Shown piece by piece: positions 1 to 8,874 of a DNA stretch of 64,000 nucleotides. Both the position numbers and the translations under genes were made by a program. The DNA lies in the NCBI GenBank assembly GCA_014361455.1, contig JACIVP010000001.1, forward strand, positions 245,275 to 309,274, written 5' to 3'. Within the stretch, counting starts at the first letter, position 1, and every line of letters begins with the position of its first letter. The notes beneath the pieces are model-generated. The model did no database searches and was not told where the DNA came from. It worked only from the letters and a program-made list of their open reading frames with translations. This DNA is from Candidatus Methanosuratincola sp. (GTDB taxonomy: Archaea > Thermoproteota > Methanomethylicia > Methanomethylicales > Methanomethylicaceae).

Positions 1-435
1 CGTGCTCCTCACATTCTTGGCAGGCAGCCCCATCATGACGCTGCATGAAGGGACGGTCTTCCCTTCGGGGATTAGAGCCCCTGCCCCTATCACGCAGTCG
101 TCGCCTATCTCCGCGCCAGTCAGTATGATCGCCCCCATCCCAACGAGCGTGTTGTTTCCGATCCTGCAGCCGTGTATGATGCAGCCATGCCCGATCACTG
201 TCCCCTTTCCGACATTAGTTGGGTACCCCTTGTCCGTGTGTATAACCGTGCCGTCTTGTATGCTTGCGCCGTTCTTTACTATGATGCGCTCTATGTCGCC
301 TCGAAGAACAGCGCATGGCCATATGTTTGCCTCATCCTCGATTATGACGTCCCCAGTCACAACAGCGTCCTCGTGGACAAATGCCTTGGGGTAGATTTGC
401 GGCCTGATGCCATTGAGCTCTCTTATCATGCCCAT
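1..435 (-). CDS. Gamma-type carbonic anhydrase / hexapeptide-repeat protein (partial)
   Basis: Partial gene running off the left edge; about 145 codons are visible. The reading shows repeated left-handed beta-helix hexapeptide units (VIGHGC, IIHGCRIG, TLVGMGAI, VIGAGALI) and ends near a GLPAK motif, typical of the gamma-class carbonic anhydrase / YrdA family of trimeric metal-binding proteins. The ATG at 435 lies directly after the stop codon of the upstream DUF2124 gene, so the two are probably co-transcribed. Family members either hydrate CO2 or act as acyl-carrier-like proteins; the sequence alone does not settle which. The metal-ligand histidines of the family fit the visible H residues but were not mapped individually. 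Confidence 0.8.
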   Translation of the reverse strand, partial: MGMIRELNGIRPQIYPKAFVHEDAVVTGDVIIEDEANIWPCAVLRGDIERIIVKNGASIQDGTVIHTDKGYPTNVGKGTVIGHGCIIHGCRIGNNTLVGMGAIILTGAEIGDDCVIGAGALIPEGKTVPSCSVMMGLPAKNVRST

Positions 436-909
436 CTACTCCATCGTCACCACAAGGTCGGTGTCTATCAAATACCTGAAGGAGAAAGTCCCTGTCCAGT
501 CTGGGCTTCTGAGCGATCCTTGGAAGCACACTGCGATCGTGTTCTTTGCACCAGGCAGCCTGTCGAATGCCGCTTTCATGATCTGTGGTGCAACGCCATA
601 CTTTGGCATCGCAATCCCGCCTAAGAGGACAACTATGTTGTACCCTCCGCCGCTCTTGAACTCCCCGAGCTGGTAGCCGTATCCTTCATCCTTCACAATC
701 TCCCTGACCCTGTCGGTCTCGGACAGAGGCATAAAATACGGCGTTATCGGAAAATCCCTTATGCTGTAACATAAGAACTCTGCAAAGGGCAGACAAGTGA
801 AGGGCGAACCCACGAACAGGACATTGCCATCTTTGCCGATGCCCTCGACTGCAGCGCGGAAGCACCTGCTGAGACCTGAGAGACCCTTGGCCTCAAACTT
901 CCCACTCAA
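436..909 (-). CDS. DUF2124 family protein
   Basis: About 157 residues from a TTG start at 909, chosen because GGGGTG lies eight bases upstream and a TATA-like element sits near 956-963. An in-frame ATG at 984 would add 25 residues with no family support and would lie upstream of the presumed promoter. The core has two Rossmann-like strands (NVLFVGSPFTC, IVVLLGGIAMP) followed by a VCFQG turn, which I recognise as DUF2124, a family known mainly from methanogens and of unknown function. It ends immediately before the gamma carbonic-anhydrase gene. A role linked to methanogenesis is inferred from family distribution and from this neighbourhood. Confidence 0.65.
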   Translation of the reverse strand: MSGKFEAKGLSGLSRCFRAAVEGIGKDGNVLFVGSPFTCLPFAEFLCYSIRDFPITPYFMPLSETDRVREIVKDEGYGYQLGEFKSGGGYNIVVLLGGIAMPKYGVAPQIMKAAFDRLPGAKNTIAVCFQGSLRSPDWTGTFSFRYLIDTDLVVTME

Positions 910-1083
910 TAAAAAAACACCCCAAAATCTCCTTAAGAATACTGGTCTCAAAGTCATATAAATCATAAATGGTTCTTCTGCCATCTGAGGGAGGCATCTC
1001 TTCTACCGTTTATCGAACATACCTGTCCGGATGGATTGCAGAAACCGAAATAGTATTATTGTATAATATTGATATTATTTATC

Positions 1084-1716
1084 ATGTCCGACACCTACAA
1101 CGCATTTGTCCGGTCGCTGTCCAAGCCTTCGCAGCCCAAGGGTCCCTCTGCCGCATACACCCCTGTCCACGTGATCAAGGCATTGCTGGTCATTGAATCC
1201 TCAAAATCGGTCGGCAGGGTGATGCTGTCGAGGACTCTGGGGATAGGTGAGGGATCAGTCAGGACGATAATTAAGCGTCTCCAGCAGCAATCTCTCATAA
1301 GCGTTGACAGCATTGGTGGCTGTGCGCTCACTCAAGAGGGCAGGAATGTACTCAGCCAGATAAAGAAGGGGATGATCGCATCTGGTCAGATGGATCTCAG
1401 CGGGATGGGCATCGCATATCCCGCATTCGCAGTCCAGGTCAGGCTTGATGTGAAGCCCTCGATACTGAAGCTCAGGGATGTTGCGATAAGATGGGGCGCC
1501 GAGGGTGCGATCGTCTTCAGCGCCTCCGGCAGAAGGATCGTTGTGCCGTCCATAACAGACGACCTCTCGCAGACCAGCCCCTTGACCTATTACGAACTGG
1601 TGAACAGGTTCAGGCTCGAAGACGAGGATCACGTGGTCGCTGCTTTCGCCCCTGACTTCGCTTCGGCCGAAACGAGCGCCCTTGCTGTCTTCCTGTACCT
1701 CAAGGGTATACAATGA
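1084..1716 (+). CDS. Winged-helix regulator, DUF4443-like
   Basis: A protein of about 210 residues with an N-terminal winged helix-turn-helix (roughly residues 20-90, with the GEGSVRTIIKRL recognition-helix region) and a C-terminal alpha/beta domain (about 100-205) resembling DUF4443, an archaeal domain that follows DNA-binding modules. The ATG at 1084 is preferred over an in-frame TTG at 1069; an A/T-rich TATA-like stretch about 25-30 bases upstream suggests a leaderless transcript. It is a single gene on the plus strand, divergent from the DUF2124 operon and upstream of the ABC importer. The ligand and target genes are unknown. Confidence 0.6.
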   Translation: MSDTYNAFVRSLSKPSQPKGPSAAYTPVHVIKALLVIESSKSVGRVMLSRTLGIGEGSVRTIIKRLQQQSLISVDSIGGCALTQEGRNVLSQIKKGMIASGQMDLSGMGIAYPAFAVQVRLDVKPSILKLRDVAIRWGAEGAIVFSASGRRIVVPSITDDLSQTSPLTYYELVNRFRLEDEDHVVAAFAPDFASAETSALAVFLYLKGIQ

Positions 1717-1789
1717 AGTTTTATTTATTGCCCAATTGTACACAAAAAGCATATATTAGACTTAAAATAGGTTGTTTTGGGAGCATAAT

Positions 1790-2758
1790 ATGCCGAATAA
1801 AATCCTTATTATATCTATAATTGCCCTTATTGTGGTTGTTGGGGGTCTGTACGCTTCTGGCATAATCTTCCCGTCCGAGGTCGAGACCATAAGGGTCGGT
1901 TACCTGACTGGGGATCTTCACCACCTCCCGCTCTTCGTCGCGATAAATCAGAGCTACTTTGAAGAATACGGTATGAAGATAGAGCCGAAGGAGTATGCGA
2001 ACGGTCCGACTCTGATGCAAGAGTTCTTGGCTGGCGAGCTCGACTTTGCGTATGTCGGTGCCCCTCCCGCGATGTCTGCCAGGGCAAATGCTCTCTCTGA
2101 TCCGACGTACCACCTGCCCGTAGTCATCGCATCAGCGAACCTCGAGGGTTCTGCCCTGGTCGTTGATGCAGACATAAAGACTCCTGAAGATCTCAACGGC
2201 AAGGTGATCGGCACCCCGGGGACTGGCACAATACAGGATATAATGCTCAGTATTTTCCTCACGAATCACAACATAAACCTTACAAAAAACCCGACGACAA
2301 TCTCCTACCTGCCCCTCGAATTCAGCAAGGGGACGATCGACGGCTTCATAGGCTGGGAGCCTGCGCCCTCCATAGCTGCCGTCCAATCAGGCGCTCAAGT
2401 GCTGCTCACATCGCACGAGCTATTCCCTAACCACCAGTGCTGCGTGCTCGTGGTCTCGAACAAGTATCTCGATGCACACCCGGACATTGTCCAGAAGTTC
2501 GTTGATGTCCACAAAATGGCGAACCAGTACATAAACGACAACCCCGAGTTCGCCAAGCAGATTGCAATGGGCAAGACTGGTTATTCATCCGAAATCATAG
2601 ATCTCGCCCTCTCTCACATAGTCTATGATTCGACCCCTGATCCCGAGAGCATGACGCACTTTCTGCACTCGATGATCGACCTAGGCGTTGTCACCACACT
2701 CACGCACGATGAGGTCGTCTCATTCATAAACGCATTTATAGACACGCGCTTCATCTAA
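1790..2758 (+). CDS. ABC importer substrate-binding protein (TauA/SsuA/NMT1-like)
   Basis: About 322 residues. An N-terminal hydrophobic anchor (residues 5-25) is followed by a NMT1/SsuA-type periplasmic-binding fold: IRVGYLTGDLHHLP, then FAYVGAPPAM and GKVIGTPGTGT segments that line the binding cleft in nitrate/sulfonate/taurine binding proteins. It acts outside the membrane and hands substrate to the permease encoded next. ATG at 1790 has GGGAG upstream and a TATA-like CATATATTA near 1749-1757; a TTG at 1772 would add six residues. It is the first gene of a binding protein-permease-ATPase set that ends close to mcrB. The substrate cannot be read from sequence; a sulfonate such as coenzyme M is a hypothesis. 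Confidence 0.85.
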   Translation: MPNKILIISIIALIVVVGGLYASGIIFPSEVETIRVGYLTGDLHHLPLFVAINQSYFEEYGMKIEPKEYANGPTLMQEFLAGELDFAYVGAPPAMSARANALSDPTYHLPVVIASANLEGSALVVDADIKTPEDLNGKVIGTPGTGTIQDIMLSIFLTNHNINLTKNPTTISYLPLEFSKGTIDGFIGWEPAPSIAAVQSGAQVLLTSHELFPNHQCCVLVVSNKYLDAHPDIVQKFVDVHKMANQYINDNPEFAKQIAMGKTGYSSEIIDLALSHIVYDSTPDPESMTHFLHSMIDLGVVTTLTHDEVVSFINAFIDTRFI

Positions 2759-2764
2759 TAACGA

Positions 2765-3556
2765 GTGATTTTGATGGAGCGCCACGATCGTGTCAAGGGG
2801 CTACTGCTGGGGGTTCTCTCCCTGGCAGTCTTCTTTTTCATCTGGCAGCTGGTTGCCTGGTCTCTCAGTTCTCCGTTCCTTCCGGGACCTTATGAAGTAC
2901 TGCAGGCATTTGGTAGGATCTCCATGGCAGGAGATATCGACGGGTACACCCTCTACTCCCACTCGCTTATGAGCATCTACAGGGTGCTGTTGGGCTTTGT
3001 CTTCGCTGCGGTGACGGCGATCCCGCTTGGAGTCTTCATGGGCCTGAAGCCCTCTGTCAACAGCATATCTGCTCCGATCGTCGAGCCAATAAGGTTCATA
3101 CCGCCCATCGCATGGATCCCCCTGTCCATAATCCTCCTCAGCGGCTTGTGGAGGTATATCTTCCTGATCTGGATAGGTGCTTTCTTCCCAATACTCCTCA
3201 ACACAATCGCAGGTGTCAAGCGCACATCCCCGGTCCTCGTGGACATGGCAAAGACATTTGGTGCAGACAGCCGTACGATCACGTCTAGGATAGTCCTCCC
3301 CAGCGCGCTTCCCGAGGTGATGAGTGGCCTCAGGGTGGGTCTTGGCGTAGGATGGATGTGTATAGTAGCAGCAGAGATGATGGGCGGAGACCCTGTCGGT
3401 CTGGGAAGGCTAATAATAAAGTACGGGAACCTCCTGCAGATAGATGTGGTGATAGTTGGGATGATAACTATCGGGATAATTGGACTTCTCCTGAACTACG
3501 GTATCCTGATCGCTGAGAAGCGCCTGTTCAGGTGGAGAGTCGAAGTTGAGGCATAG
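2765..3556 (+). CDS. ABC importer permease (TauC/SsuC-like)
   Basis: About 263 residues with roughly six membrane segments and the cytoplasmic coupling-loop motif of binding-protein-dependent permeases (the region MAKTFGADSRTITSRIVLPS followed by ALPEVMSGLRVG, about residues 160-190). It forms the membrane channel of the importer with the ATPase encoded next. The gene begins with GTG at 2765, six bases after the binding-protein stop; ATG at 2774 is an alternative. It abuts the ATPase gene with no gap, so the three are clearly one operon. Family: nitrate/sulfonate/taurine/bicarbonate class. Confidence 0.88.
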   Translation: MILMERHDRVKGLLLGVLSLAVFFFIWQLVAWSLSSPFLPGPYEVLQAFGRISMAGDIDGYTLYSHSLMSIYRVLLGFVFAAVTAIPLGVFMGLKPSVNSISAPIVEPIRFIPPIAWIPLSIILLSGLWRYIFLIWIGAFFPILLNTIAGVKRTSPVLVDMAKTFGADSRTITSRIVLPSALPEVMSGLRVGLGVGWMCIVAAEMMGGDPVGLGRLIIKYGNLLQIDVVIVGMITIGIIGLLLNYGILIAEKRLFRWRVEVEA

Positions 3557-4324
3557 GTGGTGGCATTGGTAGCCGCTATTGAGCTTGATTCGGTCGGGAA
3601 ATTCTTCGAGTCAGGGAAGGAAAAGATAGAGGTCATCAAAGACATAACCCTCAGCATAGATGAAGGAAGGTTCATTTGCGTGGTCGGTCCGTCGGGGTGC
3701 GGAAAGACGACCCTGCTGCGGCTGATGTGCGGGCTCCTCCATCCGACGAGCGGCAGGGTACTCGTCAAGGGCAAACCCCCAGATCCAAAGAAGAATCGCT
3801 TCGGCGTGATCTTCCAAGAGGACTCGCTGCTGCCGTGGAAGAGCGTGCTCGAGAACGTGAAATTCGGCTTGGAAATAACCCGCAACAATGGGGACGTAGA
3901 TTCTAGGGCTAAAGAGTTCATCGCCATGGTCGGCCTCAGGGGGTTCGAGGACTATTATCCCCACCAGATCTCGGGCGGGATGAAGAAGCGCGTCGCGATC
4001 GCTAGGGCAATGGCAGTAGACCCTGAGATCATACTCATGGACGAGCCATTCGCAGACCTTGATGCGCAGACCATGCAGATCCTCCAGAAGGAGCTGCTGG
4101 GCGTCTGGTCAAAACTGAATAAGACAGTAATATTCATAACACACAACGTGGACGAGGCTGTATTCTTGGGGCAGGACATCGTAGTCCTCACAAAGCGCCC
4201 TGCTAGGGTTAAGGCCTTGATAAACGTTAATCTCGAATACCCTAGGGCAAGGCTCAGCCCACCCTTTATATCGTACAGAGAGAAGATCCTCAACTACCTT
4301 CAAGAGGAGATAACTGCACTCTAG
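3557..4324 (+). CDS. ABC importer ATPase (TauB/SsuB-like)
   Basis: About 255 residues. Walker A GPSGCGKTT, Q-loop (VIFQED), an ABC signature SGGMKKR, Walker B IILMDEP and the H-loop (FITHNVDEA) are all present in order. It powers the importer with the two preceding gene products at the inner face of the membrane. The gene starts at GTG 3557 directly after the permease stop (a second GTG follows). The next gene, an Xre-type regulator, begins one base after its stop, so the importer and regulator probably share a transcript that ends just upstream of mcrB. Confidence 0.9.
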   Translation: MVALVAAIELDSVGKFFESGKEKIEVIKDITLSIDEGRFICVVGPSGCGKTTLLRLMCGLLHPTSGRVLVKGKPPDPKKNRFGVIFQEDSLLPWKSVLENVKFGLEITRNNGDVDSRAKEFIAMVGLRGFEDYYPHQISGGMKKRVAIARAMAVDPEIILMDEPFADLDAQTMQILQKELLGVWSKLNKTVIFITHNVDEAVFLGQDIVVLTKRPARVKALINVNLEYPRARLSPPFISYREKILNYLQEEITAL

Positions 4325-4325
4325 G

Positions 4326-4901
4326 GTGCTAAGCATGGAAACGGAAGGATCCGATCTCTACGACGCTCTTATGTCCGCGGCAATGGAATCGAATGAGAAA
4401 TTTGCAGAGACGCTCAAGGCAATCATGAAAAGGAAAGGCATTACGATCAGGGATCTCAGTATAGGCTCGGGCGTCCCGGTCAGTACAATAAATAAGATGC
4501 TCTCTGAAGAGAGAGACATCCGGCTGTCTACCTTTCGGGAGGTAATAAGGTACCTTGTGTCGAAAACCGTGGAGGGCGAGGGAGACATAACTGTTGGGGT
4601 GATCGCGGCCCGCCCCTCTCTCAACGCGTTCTCAAAGCGCCAGCTTTATGTCAAGGGGAAGAAAGTTATCGTGAATGAATACTCTGCAAACAACCTGGAG
4701 GATGCGATCATCAGTGCCATAAGGGCCGAGCGCGAAAGAGTGCAGGGCCTGATCTGTGCGTCCATTGTGGCTGCCACCGTGGAAAAGTTCGTGAGGGTGC
4801 CCATAGTCACTATCAAGATCGAGGAGTCAAACATAATTGAATCCATAAACATACTCATAGACAAGATACTGTCTGCTGAAGAATCTGGGCTTCACAGATG
4901 A
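4326..4901 (+). CDS. Xre-type HTH regulator with C-terminal sensory domain
   Basis: About 191 residues. A Cro/C1-type helix-turn-helix occupies residues about 25-85 (MKRKGITIRDLSIGSGVPVS with the following recognition helix). The second half (about 95-190) is an alpha/beta domain with VGVIAARP and ICASIVAATVEKF segments, somewhat like PrpR-N-type sensory domains. GTG 4326 follows the ATPase stop; ATG 4335 is an alternative. It is encoded last in the importer operon and 119 bases before mcrB. Its position makes it a candidate regulator of the importer, of mcr, or of both; that is inference from position only. Confidence 0.7.
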   Translation: MLSMETEGSDLYDALMSAAMESNEKFAETLKAIMKRKGITIRDLSIGSGVPVSTINKMLSEERDIRLSTFREVIRYLVSKTVEGEGDITVGVIAARPSLNAFSKRQLYVKGKKVIVNEYSANNLEDAIISAIRAERERVQGLICASIVAATVEKFVRVPIVTIKIEESNIIESINILIDKILSAEESGLHR

Positions 4902-4914
4902 TCTGCATATAACC

Positions 4915-5020
4915 TGCTTTTATAGTGCTATTAAGTTAGATTATTACTCTGTTTAGGCAATGCTTTAATATTGCATACATCTTTAAAATACTCGCAACAA
5001 AACTGAAAGAGAGGAGTTCT
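4915..5020 (+). promoter_or_regulatory. mcr operon leader: TATA-like boxes, inverted repeat, RBS
   Basis: The 119-base gap before mcrB is A/T-rich. TATA-like stretches lie at about 4917-4925 (TTTTATAG) and 4982-4989 (TTTAAAAT). The first would give a leader of roughly 70 bases that includes a perfect 5-bp inverted repeat, GCAAT at 4957-4961 and ATTGC at 4970-4974. A strong Shine-Dalgarno sequence (GAGAGGAG) sits at 5009-5016 before the ATG at 5021. The repeat is a candidate operator or leader hairpin; no transcript data are available here. Confidence 0.45.
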
Positions 5021-6355
5021 ATGGCGAAATATCCGGATAAGATAGATCTATACGACGACCGTGGCCGCGTTTTCGCCTCAAAGGTTCCCGTCGAAGCTCT
5101 GAGCCCGCTGCGCAATCCCGCAATACAGAAGATAATCTCCTATGTAAAGCAGTGCGTTTCAGTGAACCTTGAGGGCATCGAGAAGGCCCTGGCGACCGGA
5201 GAAGTTGGTGGCAAATGGTGCATAATCAGGGGCAGGTCCCTCAAGCTGGACCTTGTCAAGAATGCAGAGAGCATTGCCGACAGCCTCAAGAATTGCCTGC
5301 AGGTGACAAAGGACGACGACACCGACGTCAAGGTCCTCAAGGGAGGAAAGCACCTACTTGTGCAAGTCCCAGCCAAGAGGCTGAATGCCGGTGTTGAGTA
5401 CACCACAGGCTTCACAGCTACCGCCGCTGCACTCTGCTGCACAATTGTCGAAAACTTCAAGGTCAACATATGGGATGCTGACATGGTCCATGCAGCTGTC
5501 TGGGGCAGGTACCCGCAGACGATGGATCCACTCGGCGGAAACGTGTCGTCACTATTGTCGGTTCCGCAACAGAATGAAGGTATGGGATACGCTCTGAGGA
5601 ATGTTCCGTGTGCACATATTGCCCTTATCACAAAGAAGAATGCAATGAATGCCGCAGCCCTTTCATCGATACTAGAGCAGGCTGCCATGTTCGAGATGGG
5701 CGACGCGATCGGCAACTTCGAGAGGATGCACCTGCTAGGGCTCGCCTACCAGGGACTAAATGCCAACAACTTGGTATACGATATAGTGAAAGAGAATGCA
5801 AAGACAGGAACCCTCGGCGATGTGGTCGTATCCACAGTCAAGAGGGCGATCGCAGACGGCATCATCAAGCCACTCGAGAAGAAGGCATCTGGCTACACCG
5901 CGTACACAACCGAAGACCTCAACAAGTGGAATGCTTATGCAGCAGCAGGCCTTCTTGCGGGTACAATGATAACCTGCGGTTCAGCTAGGTCGATGCAGCA
6001 CTGCCCATCCGTATTCATATACTTCAACGATCTCCTTGAGAGGGAGACTGGTCTGCCAGGAGTTGACTTTGGCAGAGTTGCAGGCACCGGGGTTGAGATG
6101 GCATTCTTCAGCCACTCGATCTATGGAGGAGGCAATCCCGCAGTATTCAACGGCAACCACATTGTGACGAGGCACAGCAAGGGCTTTACTATCCCATGCG
6201 TGGCTGCTGCAGTCGCGCTGGATGCAGGCACAGTCATCTACACGCCTGAGAAGATCAGCGGCACAGTAGGCGAGACGCTGAGCGAGGTGCCTGAGTTGAG
6301 AGAGCCGCTAAGGTATGTGAATGAGGCAGCAGTATCGATCCATGGAGGTATATAA
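5021..6355 (+). CDS. mcrB: Methyl-coenzyme M reductase beta subunit
   Basis: McrB, about 444 residues (usual size about 435-445). It forms the (alpha-beta-gamma)2 enzyme that reduces methyl-CoM with CoB to methane and the CoM-S-S-CoB heterodisulfide. The active-site segment [10 protein letters not shown] at about residues 362-371 supplies the Phe, His and Tyr that correspond to beta-F362, H364 and Y367 of Methanothermobacter MCR, and the [10 protein letters not shown] segment that follows is also conserved. The strong RBS fixes the ATG. It is first in an mcrB-mcrG-mcrA operon; mcrG follows after one base. mcrD and mcrC are not in this operon but lie about 26 kb away. Confidence 0.97.
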   Translation: MAKYPDKIDLYDDRGRVFASKVPVEALSPLRNPAIQKIISYVKQCVSVNLEGIEKALATGEVGGKWCIIRGRSLKLDLVKNAESIADSLKNCLQVTKDDDTDVKVLKGGKHLLVQVPAKRLNAGVEYTTGFTATAAALCCTIVENFKVNIWDADMVHAAVWGRYPQTMDPLGGNVSSLLSVPQQNEGMGYALRNVPCAHIALITKKNAMNAAALSSILEQAAMFEMGDAIGNFERMHLLGLAYQGLNANNLVYDIVKENAKTGTLGDVVVSTVKRAIADGIIKPLEKKASGYTAYTTEDLNKWNAYAAAGLLAGTMITCGSARSMQHCPSVFIYFNDLLERETGLPGVDFGRVAGTGVEMAFFSHSIYGGGNPAVFNGNHIVTRHSKGFTIPCVAAAVALDAGTVIYTPEKISGTVGETLSEVPELREPLRYVNEAAVSIHGGI

Positions 6356-6356
6356 A

Positions 6357-7133
6357 ATGGCAACTTACAAGCCACAATACTATCCAGGAAGCACTAAGAT
6401 AGCTAAGAACAGGAAGAAGTACATGGATCCGTCCTACAAGCTTAAGAAGCTGAGAACGATCAGCGACGACGACCTAGTCAAACTGATGGGTCATAGAGTC
6501 CCAGGAGAGGCATACAAGTCAGTACACCCGCCCCTTGAGGAGATGGGTGAGCCAGCATGCCCGATCAGGGAACTCGTGGAGCCAACACCAGGCGCTAAGG
6601 CAGGCGACAGGATCAGGTACATCCAGTTCACTGACTCTGTGTACTTCACGCCGCTGACCCCATACATGAGGGCATGGATGGGGCACAATAGATACAGAGG
6701 GGTCGACATTGGCGTCCTCTCAGGCAGGGTTCCGCTAGAGGCAAGGGAGCGTGACCTGGAGAAGGTTGCGAAGGATCTCGTAGAAACCGAGATCTTTGAC
6801 CCCGCGAGGTGCGGGATCAGAGGCGCAACTGTCCACGGTCATGCACTGAGGCTCGACGAGAACGGAATGATGTTCGACGCGCTCAGGAGGTTCGTCTTCG
6901 ACAAGAAGACTGGCGAAGTCGTCTACGTGAAGGACCAGATTGGTGTACCACTGGACAAGCCGATCTCCGTAGGCAAGCCCCTCAAAGAGGAGGAGCTCAG
7001 GGAGATGACAAGTGAGTACAGAGTCGACGGCGTCCCGTTCAGGGAAGACAAGGAGATGATCGAGTTCATACAGCGCCTGCATATGCTGAGGACGGAGGCT
7101 GGATTCGATCCAAATAAGGTGAAGGGAATCTAA
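6357..7133 (+). CDS. mcrG: Methyl-coenzyme M reductase gamma subunit
   Basis: McrG, about 258 residues, in the family's usual range of about 250-265. The N-terminal [20 protein letters not shown] segment and the central [20 protein letters not shown] region are typical of gamma subunits. Gamma helps form the active-site channel and the CoB-binding region of the enzyme. The ATG at 6357 is one base after the mcrB stop and close to a GGAGGTAT ribosome-binding sequence inside the end of mcrB, so translation is probably coupled. An in-frame ATG at 6321 lies inside mcrB and is not needed. mcrA starts 13 bases downstream. Confidence 0.97.
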   Translation: MATYKPQYYPGSTKIAKNRKKYMDPSYKLKKLRTISDDDLVKLMGHRVPGEAYKSVHPPLEEMGEPACPIRELVEPTPGAKAGDRIRYIQFTDSVYFTPLTPYMRAWMGHNRYRGVDIGVLSGRVPLEARERDLEKVAKDLVETEIFDPARCGIRGATVHGHALRLDENGMMFDALRRFVFDKKTGEVVYVKDQIGVPLDKPISVGKPLKEEELREMTSEYRVDGVPFREDKEMIEFIQRLHMLRTEAGFDPNKVKGI

Positions 7134-7146
7134 GGAGGAGATATAG

Positions 7147-8817
7147 ATGGCAACTGAAAAGAAGATGTTCTTGGAAGCACTCCGGAAGAAATTCAAGGAG
7201 TCTCCAGAAGAGAAGTATACCCAGTTCTACATATATGGCGGCTGGAAGCAGTCCAAGAGGAAGCAGGAGTTCGTCGAGTGGGGTACGAAGCTGGCGAAGG
7301 AGCGGGGCATCCCGTTCTACAACCCGGACATGCACCTTGGCGGCATCCCCCTCGGACAGAGGGTTCTGATGCCGTACCGTCTTTCGCAGACTGATATCTA
7401 CTGCGAGGGCGACGACCTACACTTCATCAACAATGCTGCAATGCAGCAGATGTGGCATGACATCAGGCGGACCGTGATCGTCGGTCTCGATGCCGCCCAC
7501 ATGGTCATACAGAAGCGGCTCGGGAAGGAGGTTACCCCAGAGACAGTCAACCACTACCTCGAGGTGCTGAACCACGCGTTGCCAGGCGCTGCCGTTGTCC
7601 AAGAGCATATGGTCGAGACCCATCCTGGTCTAGTCGCCGACTCATACGTTAAGGTATTCACCGGCGACGATGAGCTGGCGGACGAGATAGACAAGCGCTT
7701 CCTAATTAACATAAACAAGGAGTTCCCGGCTGACCAGGCCGCACAGCTGAAGGCTGCCGTAGGCAAGAAAATCTACCAGGTCCTCCGCATGCCGACCATA
7801 GTCGCAATGACCTGCGACGGAGGAACGATGTCGAGGTGGTCTGCGATGCAGATCTCGATGGCGATGGTCAATGCCTACAAGCTGATGGCTGGAGAGGCCG
7901 CAATCGGCGAGTTCGCATTCGCTGCGAAACATGCCGAGGTCATTGAGATGGGCACTCTGATGCCATGGAGGCGCGCAAGAGGCCCGAATGAACCAGGCGG
8001 TGTGCCGCTCGGATACATTGCAGACATGTGCCAGGCGTCGAGGGTTAAGCCAGAGGACCCAACATGGGTTGCGCTAGAGGCCATCTCGATGGGCGCAGTG
8101 CTGTACGACCAGTTCTGGTTCGGCAGCTACATGTCCGGAGGTGTGGGCTTTACGCAGTACGCGACCTGCACCTACACCGACAATGTCCTGGACGACTACT
8201 GCTACTACGGCGCGGACTATGTCAAGAAGAAGTACGGCGGATTCGGAAAGGCGAAGCCAAGCTGGGATCTCATAAAGGATGTTGCGACCGAGGTTACACT
8301 CTACGGTCTCGAGCAGTACGAGCGCTACCCTGCACTGATGGAGACGCACTTCGGTGGTTCGCAGAGGGCCGCTGTCGTGGCCGCAGGCGCAGGTGTTGCG
8401 GTCTCGCTTGCTACTGGCAACTGCACAGCAGGCATCAACGGATGGTACCTGAGCCAGCTTCTCCATAAGGAGGAGATGGGCAGGCTCGGATTCTACGGCT
8501 ACGACCAGCAGGACCAGTGCGGTTCGGCGAACAGCTTCTCATACAGGAGCGACGAGGGTCTGCCCTTCAACCTGAGGGGTGTGAACTATCCGAACTACGC
8601 CCTGAACGTAGGCCACCAGTCGGCATATACAGGCATTGTACAGGCGGCACACAGCGGAAGGAGCGATGCGTGGACGACCAACCCGCTGATAAAGATCGCC
8701 TTCGCCGACAAGGACCTGAAGTTCGACTTCACGCACCCGAGGCTCTGCTTCGGCAAGGGCGCACTGAGAGAGTTCATGCCTGCGGGCGAGAGGTCCCTCA
8801 TCATACCGAGCCGCTAA
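7147..8817 (+). CDS. mcrA: Methyl-coenzyme M reductase alpha subunit
   Basis: McrA, 556 residues, full length, preceded by a strong RBS (AAGGAGGAG). It binds coenzyme F430 and the substrates. The residues that are modified or catalytic in studied MCRs can be placed: His262 (N-methyl-His position), Arg276 in the [11 protein letters not shown] motif (methyl-Arg position), Tyr338 in GFTQYAT, Gln406 in FGGSQRAA (F430 ligand region and methyl-Gln position), Gly451 in FYGYD (thioglycine position) and Cys458 in DQCG (S-methyl-Cys position). These match methane-type rather than alkane-type enzymes. The presence of ycaO/tfuA nearby fits thioglycine formation at Gly451. Whether each residue is modified cannot be seen from DNA. 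Confidence 0.98.
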   Translation: MATEKKMFLEALRKKFKESPEEKYTQFYIYGGWKQSKRKQEFVEWGTKLAKERGIPFYNPDMHLGGIPLGQRVLMPYRLSQTDIYCEGDDLHFINNAAMQQMWHDIRRTVIVGLDAAHMVIQKRLGKEVTPETVNHYLEVLNHALPGAAVVQEHMVETHPGLVADSYVKVFTGDDELADEIDKRFLININKEFPADQAAQLKAAVGKKIYQVLRMPTIVAMTCDGGTMSRWSAMQISMAMVNAYKLMAGEAAIGEFAFAAKHAEVIEMGTLMPWRRARGPNEPGGVPLGYIADMCQASRVKPEDPTWVALEAISMGAVLYDQFWFGSYMSGGVGFTQYATCTYTDNVLDDYCYYGADYVKKKYGGFGKAKPSWDLIKDVATEVTLYGLEQYERYPALMETHFGGSQRAAVVAAGAGVAVSLATGNCTAGINGWYLSQLLHKEEMGRLGFYGYDQQDQCGSANSFSYRSDEGLPFNLRGVNYPNYALNVGHQSAYTGIVQAAHSGRSDAWTTNPLIKIAFADKDLKFDFTHPRLCFGKGALREFMPAGERSLIIPSR

Positions 8818-8831
8818 AGAATCCAAGCAAC

Positions 8832-8857
8832 CCTTTTTTCTTTTTTTATTTTTCAAG
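8832..8857 (+). terminator. T-rich terminator after mcrA
   Basis: Runs of T (six, then seven, then five) follow the mcrA stop within about 40 bases, the usual form of archaeal transcription termination. The same stretch may also act as an A/T-rich promoter element for the DUF483-like gene that begins at 8875. Confidence 0.6.
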
Positions 8858-8874
8858 CACTTTCTGTGATCCAC

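Noticed and set aside
7147..8817. Alkyl-CoM reductase (ACR) rather than MCR
   Set aside because: The active-site segments [15 protein letters not shown] and YGYDxQDQCG are of the methane type; ACR alpha subunits differ in these regions.
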